Assembly: GCF_009834565.1 (NCBI RefSeq)
Contig: NZ_CP019428.1
Coordinates: 2,170,001 to 2,234,000 of the forward strand
Direction of reading: 5' to 3'
Source: Pseudomonas sp. R76
GTDB taxonomy: Bacteria > Pseudomonadota > Gammaproteobacteria > Pseudomonadales > Pseudomonadaceae
DNA length: 64,000 nt
The position numbers and the translations under genes are program-made. Of the stretch, positions 43,022 to 51,443 are shown in pieces. The notes under the pieces were generated by a model. It searched no databases and was not told the origin of the DNA. It worked only from the letters and a program-made list of their open reading frames with translations. The stretch's first letter is position 1. Each line of letters begins with the position of its first letter.

Positions 43022-44926
43022 ATGCGTGTCGCTCATTCGTTTGTTAATCAGTCTGTTCCCAATAATGAACTTCCTACGCTGAATGCTCCCGCTTTCTCAC
43101 CGTGCTCGATGTTATCCACTCGCGCAACTCAACAACGTTCCTTTAACACGGAGGAGGCTGCCCAGCAGATTCTGCGAGGAGGCTATCGGCATTATGATCG
43201 CAATGGCGATGGGAAAATCGAGCTGTCATTCACCCTTGATCCAGCCTTCTCCGCACCCCAGAAAGCGGCTATTCGCAAAGCGCTGCAGGCCTGGCAGGAC
43301 GTGGCCAATATTGCGTTCAAGGAAGGCTCAACGGAGTTGGACGGTTCTCTAACGTTCAAAGCCGCCCCCAATACCACTGGGGGAAAGTCACATTTGCCTG
43401 ATTGGGATCACGCTGACATGACCACCACGATCGGAACAAAGGGCGCTTCTGAAACGCCCCAAAATGGCGACTATTTTTTATTAACCGCCATACATGAAGT
43501 GGGGCATGCCATTGGTCTCGGCCATCCCGGCGACTATGAAGAGAGTGTAGACAGCTATGCAAAGACGCCCTACAAACAAGACACCCGCGCCCATAGCGTA
43601 ATGAGTTATTGGCCTGAAACTAATCAGCCCGGGCATGATTTCAACGAGCGTGGGCCTTCAGTACTGATGAAGGATGACATTGCGTCGGGGCAGAAATTAT
43701 ATGGTGTCAACTTCAAGACGCGGAATACGGACACCGTCTATGGCTTTAATGCCACTACTGGCGATGGTAACTTCAGTCTTAACTCCGCGAATGACAAACC
43801 TGTGTTTTCAATCTGGGACGGCGGGGGTAATGACACTTTGGACTTCTCCGGCTTTTACCAGTATCAGAAAATCAATCTGCTCGCTGAATCGTATTCCAGT
43901 GTTGGCGGCTTGAAGGGCAATGTGTCCATCGCCAAGGGCGTCGTCATAGAAAACGCAATCGGCGGTTCCGGCGATGACGACATCAATGGTAACGAGGTTG
44001 GCAACAGGCTCCGTGGCGGGGGCGGAGCGGACCGGTTGAGAGGCGGTGCAGGCGCGGATATTTTTGTTTACGACAAAGCCAGTGACTCTACGCTCGACAG
44101 CCCGGATGACATTCTGGATTTCACCAGTGGTTCGGACAAAATCGACCTCAGCGGCTTATTCAAAAACTACTCGGTCAAGCATTTCAAGGTGGTCGAGCAG
44201 TTTACCGGGCGAGCCGGCGAGATCGTTCTCAGCCATGATCAGAACAGCGGGAACGGCAGCTTGAGCGTTGACCTGACGGGGCGTGGCAAAGCCGATGTGT
44301 TTATCAGGAGCGTGGGCGGTATTCAGGCCAGTGACATTGTCACTGGCGAGGGTGTTGCGCAACCGAACCCCGCCCCGATCATCCAGGGCTCGGGCGGCCA
44401 CGACACCCTGGACTTTTCCGGCGCCAGGCAGAACCAGACCATCGACTTGCGCCGCTCTGCAAGCTCCAGCGCAGGCGGCCTGCGCGACAACTTCGCAATG
44501 GCTGAAGACGGTCTAGTGGCGAATGCCATCGGCGGTTCAGGCAGGGACCGGATCATCGGCAACGAGGTGGACAACACCCTCGCCGGCGGTGGCGGTGGCG
44601 ATGTGCTGTGGGGCGTGGGCGGTAGAAACACATTCAAATATGCCAAGGTCACCGACTCGATCTTTTACGACCCTGACCAGCTCATGGATTTCGCCAGTGG
44701 CGAAGACACGATCGACCTGACAGCACTGGCAACCGAGCTGGGAACCCCTTTGCGCCTGGTTGATGCCTACACCGGGCGTATTGGCGATACCGTGGTCAAG
44801 CACGACCCAAGGACTGGTCGTTCCATTGTGGGAATCGACCTGCTCGGCAGGCGTCACTCGGACTTCCTTATTCGAAGCGCGCGGTTGATCAAGCCGCAGG
44901 ACCTGCTCGGCGTGGCCAGCCGTTAG
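43022..44926 (+). CDS. Serralysin-family (M10B) metalloprotease with duplicated C-terminal module
   Basis: A 634-residue predicted secreted zinc protease. The catalytic HEVGHAIGLGH (158-168) and the Met-turn HSVMSYW (Met194) are intact; DRNGDGKIEL is at 59-68. The usual C-terminal module (WDGGGNDTLDFSG, about 266-440, with RTX-like GGSGDDD and GGGGADRLRGGAGADIF) is followed by a second copy (456-634). Alignment is offset by exactly 190 residues (NAIGGSG at 311 and 501); the second copy has degenerate RTX turns. Typical AprA is near 480 residues. No aprDEF secretion genes or inhibitor lie nearby; type I secretion would use another locus. AAGGA precedes ATG 43022. Confidence 0.88.
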   Translation: MRVAHSFVNQSVPNNELPTLNAPAFSPCSMLSTRATQQRSFNTEEAAQQILRGGYRHYDRNGDGKIELSFTLDPAFSAPQKAAIRKALQAWQDVANIAFKEGSTELDGSLTFKAAPNTTGGKSHLPDWDHADMTTTIGTKGASETPQNGDYFLLTAIHEVGHAIGLGHPGDYEESVDSYAKTPYKQDTRAHSVMSYWPETNQPGHDFNERGPSVLMKDDIASGQKLYGVNFKTRNTDTVYGFNATTGDGNFSLNSANDKPVFSIWDGGGNDTLDFSGFYQYQKINLLAESYSSVGGLKGNVSIAKGVVIENAIGGSGDDDINGNEVGNRLRGGGGADRLRGGAGADIFVYDKASDSTLDSPDDILDFTSGSDKIDLSGLFKNYSVKHFKVVEQFTGRAGEIVLSHDQNSGNGSLSVDLTGRGKADVFIRSVGGIQASDIVTGEGVAQPNPAPIIQGSGGHDTLDFSGARQNQTIDLRRSASSSAGGLRDNFAMAEDGLVANAIGGSGRDRIIGNEVDNTLAGGGGGDVLWGVGGRNTFKYAKVTDSIFYDPDQLMDFASGEDTIDLTALATELGTPLRLVDAYTGRIGDTVVKHDPRTGRSIVGIDLLGRRHSDFLIRSARLIKPQDLLGVASR

Positions 44927-44937
44927 CGCCGACCGGC

Positions 44938-45819
44938 TCAGGCGTTGAGCAGCGTTTCGACATACTCCACAAACGCCCGAGCCTTGGCGCTCGCCATCCT
45001 GCCGGTTGGGAAAACCGCCCACAAATCAACCGGCGGGAGATGCCAGTCGGTCAGCACCGGCTTCACTTCGCCATTGGCCAGTTCCGGGGCAAACATCCAG
45101 GTCGACGCCATGGTCAGGCCCAAATGGCTCAGCACGGCGGCGCGTACACCTTCCGCAGCGGTGACACGTATGCGGCCGCGGGCGACGATGGGGTGTTCGC
45201 TGTCGCCTTGGCTGAAGGCCCAGGGTGAGCCGCCGCCGAGGGTGTAGATGATCGCCGGGTGCTGCAGCAAATCGGCTGGGGTGGCCGGCTCGCCGAAACG
45301 CTCGAAGTACGCCGGGGTGGCGAGCACTTGGCGCGGGGATTGGCCGATCTTGCGTGCGGTAAGGCCGGAGTCGGTCAAGTTGCCCATGCGCAGGGCAACG
45401 TCGATGCCTTCTTCCACCAGGTTGAGGCTGTGGTCATTGAGCACCACTTCGATATTGACCCCGGGGTATTGCTCCAGGAATGGCCCCAGGTGAGGAATGA
45501 TGTGCAAGCGGGCGAAGGTGGTTGCGGCGCTGATGCGCAAGTTGCCCGATAGCCCTGTACCCGCGCCTCGAGCGGCGTCATCGGCTTCGTTGGCTTCGTC
45601 GATGGCGCGCTTGGCTTTTTCAAAAAATGCCACACCTGCTTCGGTCGGGGTCAGGCCACGCGTGGAGCGCAGCAGCAAGCGCACCGCCAGGCGCGCCTCC
45701 AATTGCGCAATGCTTTTGGAGACGGCGGGCTGGCCAACACCAAGCTGTTTGGCGGCGGCGGAGAACGAGCCCGTCTCGACCACATGCACGAACGTTTCCA
45801 TGGCGGTGAGGCGGTCCAT
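44938..45819 (-). CDS. LysR-family transcriptional regulator
   Basis: A 293-residue LTTR: N-terminal helix-turn-helix (MDRLTAMETFVHVVETGSFS, LGVGQPAVSKSIAQLEARL) and a C-terminal effector domain, CrgA/AaeR-like group. AAGGAGA precedes the ATG. It lies 29 bp downstream of the peroxiredoxin-like gene on the same strand. Target unknown; the neighbouring gene is the first candidate. Confidence 0.92.
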   Translation of the reverse strand: MDRLTAMETFVHVVETGSFSAAAKQLGVGQPAVSKSIAQLEARLAVRLLLRSTRGLTPTEAGVAFFEKAKRAIDEANEADDAARGAGTGLSGNLRISAATTFARLHIIPHLGPFLEQYPGVNIEVVLNDHSLNLVEEGIDVALRMGNLTDSGLTARKIGQSPRQVLATPAYFERFGEPATPADLLQHPAIIYTLGGGSPWAFSQGDSEHPIVARGRIRVTAAEGVRAAVLSHLGLTMASTWMFAPELANGEVKPVLTDWHLPPVDLWAVFPTGRMASAKARAFVEYVETLLNA

Positions 45820-45848
45820 CGAGTCTCCTTGGTTTATCGGTTAAGGGT

Positions 45849-46505
45849 TTACTGGGTAAGGGCGTCGAGCATCGCTGACGGTTCTGGGCGTTGAGTGTAA
45901 TCCGGGTTGACCTCGGCGTAACGAATCACGCTGTCCTGGCCGATCACATAGCGCGCAGGCATGGGCAGGGTCCAGGCCGGATCATCGTTGATCAGCGGCA
46001 GGTTGTTGCCGAAGCCCTTGTAGAGTTCGATCAGGTAGTCCGGCAGTTGAAAGCGCAGGCCGAACGCCTCGGCGACGTCGTTGTGGGTATCGCTGAGGAT
46101 CGGGAAGTCCAGTTCGGCGATGCGCTCGGCTTTACGGCTGTTGGCGGCCGTTTGCGGCGACAGGGCCAGCAGGGTCGCGCCGGCGGCTTTCAACGTCGGC
46201 AGAAACGCTTGCAGCGCTTGCAGCTCCATATTGCAGTACGGGCACCACACGCCCCGGTAGAACGTCAGCACCAGCGGGCCTTTGGCCAACAGGTCGGCCG
46301 AGGACACCAGGGTGCCGTCGGCGTCCTTGAGGCTGAACAGCGGCGCCTTGTCACCCACCTTGAGCGCGCGTTCTGCGGCGCCAGAAGCGATCAGCTCGGC
46401 GGTGGCGCGCTCCATGATCGGGTGAATGTGCGCCGGCGCGTTGTAGGGCGGCTTGCCGGCTTTGAAGTCGGCGCGGAAGGCATCAAGTGTGGCTTGAAGT
46501 GTCAT
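45849..46505 (-). CDS. Peroxiredoxin-like (AhpC/TSA) protein
   Basis: A 218-residue protein with a thioredoxin-fold AhpC/TSA domain (about 50-200). The redox motif is FYRGVWCPYCNMELQAL (CxxC), followed by LLALSPQTAANSRK and ARYVIGQDSVIRYAEVNPDYTQRPEP. It likely reduces peroxides or acts as a thiol oxidoreductase in the cytoplasm. ATG 46505 follows GAGGGAA. Confidence 0.9.
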   Translation of the reverse strand: MTLQATLDAFRADFKAGKPPYNAPAHIHPIMERATAELIASGAAERALKVGDKAPLFSLKDADGTLVSSADLLAKGPLVLTFYRGVWCPYCNMELQALQAFLPTLKAAGATLLALSPQTAANSRKAERIAELDFPILSDTHNDVAEAFGLRFQLPDYLIELYKGFGNNLPLINDDPAWTLPMPARYVIGQDSVIRYAEVNPDYTQRPEPSAMLDALTQ

Positions 46506-46747
46506 TGCGATATTCCCTCGGGAGATGAGCCCGGTTGGCTGGAGAGCAGCATGAGGGAGGCAGGATGGGCGAGGAAGCCGGGCGCAGGGCATAGGATTTA
46601 TGCTCTGTGGGAATAGATTCGGCGGTTTTCCAATATGGCGTAATACAACCGTCAATCCACTCCAGCAAATCTGTGCTTGAGTAAATATAACTCTAGGGTT
46701 ACTTTTATTCAGGCCAAGCCAAGGAGGCTGGGGGGCAAAGCAGGTTA

Positions 46748-46920
46748 TTGATCAAGGAGCTGCAAGAGGCGGGTTGGGTGCTGGATCGGGTCACGGGCGG
46801 TCATCATATTTTTACTCACCGCTATAACCCGTACACGATCCCGGTGCCGCACCCCAAGAAGGACTTGCCCCTGGGCACCGTCAGAAGCATCAGGAAACGC
46901 GCCGGGCTGTTTCAGTTTTA
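46748..46920 (+). CDS. hicA: HicA-family mRNA interferase toxin, start codon apparently lost
   Basis: Residues from the TTG at 46748 (IKELQEAGWVLDRVTGGHHIF ... HPKKDLPLGTVRSIRKRAGL) are a full HicA core with the catalytic His in GGHHIFTH. The family start would be a codon upstream (about 46733), 5 nt after AAGGAGG (46721-46727), but the codon there is GGG. No ATG, GTG or TTG lies in frame between the upstream stop (46694) and TTG 46748. Toxin translation may therefore be weak or absent. It is paired with HicB. Confidence 0.7.
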
Positions 46921-46932
46921 AGGAGAGCACTC

Positions 46933-47337
46933 ATGCAATACCCAATGTGTATCGAATGGGGCGACGACTTCACCGCCACCGGTATTCAGATCCCCGATAT
47001 ACCGGGCGCGGTCACCGCCGGGGACAGCTTCGAAGAGGCGTACAACGCCGCCGTGGAAGTCGCGCACATCATGCTGCAGGAGATCGCCGCCGAAGGCGGG
47101 CCGATTCCGATGCCCACCTCGGTGGCCAACCACCACGCGAACGAAGACTACGCCGGGATGGGCTGGGGGATGTTGGAGTTGGACATCTCGCCCTATCTGG
47201 GCAAGACCGAGAAGGTCAATGTGACCTTGCCCGGTTATGTCATCCAGCGAATCGACCGTTATGTGCGTGAGCACAAGGTCAAAAGCCGCTCGTCATTTCT
47301 GGCGGATGCGGCCTTGGAGAAATTGGTGCGCTCCTGA
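46933..47337 (+). CDS. hicB: HicB-family antitoxin
   Basis: A 134-residue antitoxin: N-terminal partial RNase H-like domain (CIEWGDDFTATGIQIPDIPGAVTAGDSFEEAYNAAVE) and a C-terminal ribbon-helix-helix DNA-binding part (KVNVTLPGYVIQRIDRYVRE, RSSFLADAALEKL). It should neutralise HicA and repress the pair. It follows hicA by 12 bp with GGAGAG before the ATG. Confidence 0.92.
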   Translation: MQYPMCIEWGDDFTATGIQIPDIPGAVTAGDSFEEAYNAAVEVAHIMLQEIAAEGGPIPMPTSVANHHANEDYAGMGWGMLELDISPYLGKTEKVNVTLPGYVIQRIDRYVREHKVKSRSSFLADAALEKLVRS

Positions 47338-47343
47338 CCGTCA

Positions 47344-48540
47344 TCAGGCTGTGGCGACCGCCGCTTGCCGCGACGCACTCAGGAACCGCAACAACGCCAC
47401 CAGCGGGAACGCACTGCCCACCAGCATCACGCCAAGCCAGCCGCCGTGTTCATACACGCTGCTGGCAATCGCCGAGCCAAAGGCACCGCCGATGAAGATG
47501 CTGGTCATGTACAGCGCGTTCAGGCGGCTGCGGCTGTTGGCGTCGAGGGCGTAGATGGCGCGTTGGCCGAGCACCATGTTCATCTGCACGCAAAAATCCA
47601 GCACCACACCGGTCACGGCCAGGCCGATCACGCTGTACAGCGGGTGCACAAAGGCCGGCAGAAAACTCAGCGCAGCAAACAGCATGGCCAGCAACGAGGC
47701 GCGGTGCGTGTGGCCTGCATCGGCTAGGCGGCCGGCGATCGGGGCGGCAATCGCGCCCAGTGCACCGACCAGGGCGAACAACGCGATTTCGCTTTGGCTC
47801 AGGCCGTGATTGCGTGCCAACTCAAGCGGCGCGGCGGTCCAGAACAGGCTGAAGGTGGCAAACATGCAACCTTGGTAAAACGCCCGCTGGCGCAATACCG
47901 GTTGCTTGCGCAGCAGCGTACCGAGTGAGCGCAGCAGTTGGCCGTAGCTCGCGCTGTGGTCGGGTTGACGCTTGGGGATGGTCAGCAGCAGCACGATGCT
48001 GATGAACGCCATCAACGCGGCGGCGGCCATGAACATCGCACGCCAGCCGAAGTGATCGGCCACCACGCTGGACACCGGCCGTGCCAGCAGGATGCCGAGC
48101 AACAGCCCGCCCATGATGCTGCCGACGACGCGGCCACGGGATTCGGCAGGCGCCAGGTGTGCGGCCAGCGGGATCAGAATTTGCACCGAGACGGAACTGA
48201 ATCCGATCAGCAACGACACAAGAAGGAACAAATTCGGCTGCTCGGTGAAAGCCGCGCCCAGTAGGCTGGCGATGGCCAGTACCGTGGTTGCAATCATCAG
48301 CTTGCGGTTTTCCAGCAGGTCGCCCAGCGGCACCAGGAAGAACAGGCCCAAGGCGTAGCCGATTTGCGTCAGGGACACGATCAGGCTGGCCATCGCCGGG
48401 GTCAGGCCGATGTCCGGCGCAATCAATTCGATGATCGGTTGGGCGTAGTAGATGTTGGCCACAATGGCGCCGCAACAGAACGCAAAAAGCATCACCATGC
48501 CTCGGGTCATGGTACCTGTAGCGTGTGGAGTCGCGTTCAT
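47344..48540 (-). CDS. MFS transporter
   Basis: A 398-residue, 12-helix major facilitator protein: AFCCGAIVANIYYAQPIIELIA, LGDLLENRKLMIATTVLA, ESRGRVVGSIMGGLLLGILLARPVSS and the central loop IPKRQPDHS. It resembles YnfM/arabinose-efflux type exporters; substrate unknown. Start at 48540 agrees with the first helix. A 16-bp palindrome lies 73 bp upstream. Confidence 0.9.
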   Translation of the reverse strand: MNATPHATGTMTRGMVMLFAFCCGAIVANIYYAQPIIELIAPDIGLTPAMASLIVSLTQIGYALGLFFLVPLGDLLENRKLMIATTVLAIASLLGAAFTEQPNLFLLVSLLIGFSSVSVQILIPLAAHLAPAESRGRVVGSIMGGLLLGILLARPVSSVVADHFGWRAMFMAAAALMAFISIVLLLTIPKRQPDHSASYGQLLRSLGTLLRKQPVLRQRAFYQGCMFATFSLFWTAAPLELARNHGLSQSEIALFALVGALGAIAAPIAGRLADAGHTHRASLLAMLFAALSFLPAFVHPLYSVIGLAVTGVVLDFCVQMNMVLGQRAIYALDANSRSRLNALYMTSIFIGGAFGSAIASSVYEHGGWLGVMLVGSAFPLVALLRFLSASRQAAVATA

Positions 48541-48612
48541 GGTGTTCTCGTCAAAGCAAAGGAAGATGGCGTGCGAGAGTAAAGACAACCTCGTGGCCGG
48601 AGTAGAGCGCTG

Positions 48613-48628
48613 TGAGTGATATCACTCA
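48613..48628. promoter_or_regulatory. Perfect 16-bp palindromic operator upstream of the MFS gene
   Basis: TGAGTGATATCACTCA is an exact palindrome in the divergent gap between the MFS gene and the DUF5666-like gene. Further on, TGACTGAAT (48642-48650) and ATTCAGTCA (48682-48690) form a separated inverted repeat. Both look like repressor sites; no regulator is adjacent. Confidence 0.55.
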
Positions 48629-48718
48629 TGCCGCAAATTAATGACTGAATCGTTAACTTTTGAGTCGAACGGCAATGATACATTCAGTCACAACTGCCGA
48701 AACAGGAAATCCACTTTC

Positions 48719-49342
48719 ATGAAAATCACGCTGAACAAGATGATCCTGGCTTCAACCCTGGCCGCGGCCATGGCCATTGGCTTGGCCAACGCCGCCAATG
48801 CCGCCGACGCGCCACGCGTTGGTGTGCGCGGCGCCATCACGGCGATCGACGGCGACGCCATGCACGTCAAGATCAACAGCGGTGAAGACGTCACCGTGCA
48901 CCTGACCAAAGACACCCAGGTGCGCGCCGTCACCCTGGCCAAGATTGATGAAATCAAGCCTGGCAGCTACATCGGCTCTGCCGCCATGCCGAATGCCGAT
49001 GGCACCCTGACGGCCTTGGAAGTCCACGTGTTCCCACCGGCCATGGCCGGCACCGGCGACGGGCACCGCGCGTTCGATTTGAAAGAAGGCAGCAGCATGA
49101 CCAACGGCACCGTCGGCGACCTGGTGGTCAGCAACGGGCGCACCTTGACCGTGAAGTACAAAGGCGGCGAGCAGAAGATTGTGGTGCCGGACGATGTGCC
49201 GATCGTGAACCTGGAGCCAGGTGACCGCAGCTTGCTCAAACCGGGGGTGAAGGTGGTGATGTTCGCAGCGCAGGGCGCGGATGGGACGATTACCGCCCAG
49301 GCGATCTCCGCCGGCAAGGATGGCGTGACACCGCCGATGTAA
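48719..49342 (+). CDS. Secreted DUF5666-like protein
   Basis: A 207-residue protein with a signal peptide (MILASTLAAAMAIGLANAANA) and beta-rich repeats of the DUF5666 type (RGAITAIDGDAMHVKINSGE, TNGTVGDLVVSNGRTLTVKYKGG). It should be periplasmic or exported. The function is unknown. ATG 48719 follows AGGAA; it is divergent from the MFS gene. Confidence 0.78.
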   Translation: MKITLNKMILASTLAAAMAIGLANAANAADAPRVGVRGAITAIDGDAMHVKINSGEDVTVHLTKDTQVRAVTLAKIDEIKPGSYIGSAAMPNADGTLTALEVHVFPPAMAGTGDGHRAFDLKEGSSMTNGTVGDLVVSNGRTLTVKYKGGEQKIVVPDDVPIVNLEPGDRSLLKPGVKVVMFAAQGADGTITAQAISAGKDGVTPPM

Positions 49343-49362
49343 CGGCCAAACACTAAACCAAA

Positions 49363-49449
49363 TGTGGGAGCTGGCTTGCCTGCGATGCAAGCACCTCGGT
49401 GTTTCAGGCATTGCGAGGTGATGCTATCGCAGGCAAGCCAGCTCCCACA
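49363..49449. repeat. REPIN (GCTGGC type)
   Basis: TGTGGGAGCTGGCTTGCCTG and its inverted copy lie between convergent genes; the spacer contains a second pairing GCACCTC / GAGGTG. Confidence 0.88.
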
Positions 49450-49478
49450 CTTGACTGCATTTCTTCAGTTAAAGCGGT

Positions 49479-50483
49479 TTATTGACCGCTGTAGATCTGA
49501 TCAAAAACCCCACCATCATTGAAGTGGGTTTTCTGCACGGTGCGCCAGTCACCAAAGGTCTTCTCTACCGACAGGAAGTCGACTTTAGGGAAGCGGTCGG
49601 TGTACTTGGCCAGCACCTTCGGGTCACGTGGGCGCAGGTAGTTGTTGGCAGCAATTTCCTGACCTTCCGGCGACCACAGGTATTTCAGGTAGTCCTCGGC
49701 AGCCACGCGGGTGCCTTTCTTCTCGACCACTTTGTCGACCACCGACACCGGTGGCTCAGCTTCGGCCGAGACGCTTGGGTAGATCACTTCGAACTGGTCA
49801 CGGCCAAATTCACGCGCGATCATTTCCGCTTCGTTTTCAAACGTCACCAGCACGTCGCCGATCTGGTTGGTCATGAACGTGGTGGTGGCTGCACGGCCGC
49901 CGGTGTCCAGCACTGGCGCGTGTTTGAACAGCTCGCCAACGAATTTCTTCGCCTTGTCTTCATCGCCGCCGTTCTTCAGCACATAACCCCAGGCCGACAG
50001 GTAGGTGTAGCGGCCGTTGCCCGACGTTTTCGGGTTGGGCACGATCACTTGCACGCCGTCCTTGAGCAGGTCCGGCCAGTCTTTCAGGGCTTTTGGGTTG
50101 CCCTTGCGCACGATAAACACCGTGGCCGAGGTGAACGGCGCGCTGTTGTTCGGAAGGCGCGTTACCCAGTTGTCCGGCACCAGTTTGCCGTTGTCCGCCA
50201 GGGCATTGATGTCGGTGGCCATGTTCATGGTGATCACGTCAGCCGGCAGGCCGTCGATCACCGAGCGCGCTTGTTTGCTGGAGCCGCCGAACGACATCTG
50301 CAACGTCAGCTTGTCGTTCGGGTGCTCGGCTTCCCAGTGTTTCTGGAAGGCGGCGTTGTAGTCCTTGTAGAAGTCGCGCATCACGTCATAGGAGACGTTG
50401 AGCAGTGTGACGGGGGCGGCCTGAACGGCGCCCGCCAGGGCAAGGCCGGCGGCCAGGAGAGAGGCGCTAACGAGTTTTTTCAC
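49479..50483 (-). CDS. sbp: Sulfate-binding periplasmic protein
   Basis: A 334-residue substrate-binding protein: signal sequence (LVSASLLAAGLALAGAVQAA) and sulfate-binding features LLNVSYDVMRDFYKDYN, MSFGGSSKQARSVIDGLPADVITMN, IVPNPKTSGNGRYTYLSAWGY and DVLVTFENEA. The remaining cys ABC genes are not adjacent, as is usual for sbp. Confidence 0.94.
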   Translation of the reverse strand: MKKLVSASLLAAGLALAGAVQAAPVTLLNVSYDVMRDFYKDYNAAFQKHWEAEHPNDKLTLQMSFGGSSKQARSVIDGLPADVITMNMATDINALADNGKLVPDNWVTRLPNNSAPFTSATVFIVRKGNPKALKDWPDLLKDGVQVIVPNPKTSGNGRYTYLSAWGYVLKNGGDEDKAKKFVGELFKHAPVLDTGGRAATTTFMTNQIGDVLVTFENEAEMIAREFGRDQFEVIYPSVSAEAEPPVSVVDKVVEKKGTRVAAEDYLKYLWSPEGQEIAANNYLRPRDPKVLAKYTDRFPKVDFLSVEKTFGDWRTVQKTHFNDGGVFDQIYSGQ

Positions 50484-50587
50484 TGCTCATTCCTTGTTGT
50501 TCGAGAAGGCTGCTGTTGAGTGGGGGCAATTTGCCAGCGACTATAGCCGGGCCTGCATAGACGTTTAAAGATTAAAACGAACTTTGC

Positions 50588-51412
50588 TTATTCCACTTTA
50601 CGAAACAAGTTACTGCCACAGCGCGAGCAAAACGCCGCGTTGGGTTCGTGGTTGTCTTTCTTGCACACCGGGCAATCGTGCTGCAACTGCTCGCCGCGCA
50701 TGGCGCTGGCCAATTCGGCGGTGAAAATCCCGGTGGGCACGGCAATGATCGAGTAACCGGTGATCATCACCAGCGACGAAATCACCTGGCCCAGCGGGGT
50801 CTTCGGCACGATGTCGCCAAAGCCCACGGTGGTCAGGGTCACAATCGCCCAGTAGATGCCTTTGGGAATGCTGGTAAAGCCGTGTTCGGGGCCTTCGATC
50901 ACGTACATCAAGGTGCCGAACACTGTCACCAGGGTGCACACGCTGACCAGGAACACCACGATCTTCTGCTTGCTGCCGCGCAGCGCCGCCATCAGGTAGT
51001 TGGCTTGCTTGAGGTACGGGCTGAGCTTGAGCACGCGGAAAATCCGCAGCATCCGAATGATGCGGATGATCAGCAGGTACTGGGCGTCGCTGTAATACAG
51101 GGCGAGGATGCCGGGCACGATGGCGAGTAAATCCACCAGGCCATAAAAGCTGAAGGCATAGCGCAACGGCTTGGGCGAACAGTACAACCGCAGCCCGTAC
51201 TCGATGGCGAAGATCAGCGTGAAGCCCCACTCGATATACGCCAGCAGATTTGCGTAGTTCTGGTGAATCTGGTCGATGCTGTCGAGCATCACGATCACAA
51301 TGCTGGCGAGGATGATCAGCAGCAGGATGCCGTCAAAGCGCCGCCCGGCCAGCGTATCGCTCTGAAATACCATGACGTAGAGCCGCTGACGCCAGTCGTT
51401 GTTGCTGTCCAT
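50588..51412 (-). CDS. Voltage-gated potassium channel subunit with C-terminal zinc ribbon
   Basis: A 274-residue six-helix channel: S1-S3 (about 25-105), an S4-like arginine segment RIIRMLRIFRVLKL (117-130), and the pore with selectivity filter TVGFGD (195-200). The tail ends in a CPVC...CSRC zinc ribbon (Cys247, 250, 262, 265), not seen in classic Kch. It probably tetramerises in the inner membrane. Confidence 0.88.
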   Translation of the reverse strand: MDSNNDWRQRLYVMVFQSDTLAGRRFDGILLLIILASIVIVMLDSIDQIHQNYANLLAYIEWGFTLIFAIEYGLRLYCSPKPLRYAFSFYGLVDLLAIVPGILALYYSDAQYLLIIRIIRMLRIFRVLKLSPYLKQANYLMAALRGSKQKIVVFLVSVCTLVTVFGTLMYVIEGPEHGFTSIPKGIYWAIVTLTTVGFGDIVPKTPLGQVISSLVMITGYSIIAVPTGIFTAELASAMRGEQLQHDCPVCKKDNHEPNAAFCSRCGSNLFRKVE

Positions 51413-51443
51413 AAAGCCCGCCCAAATCGAATATCGAGCAAGC

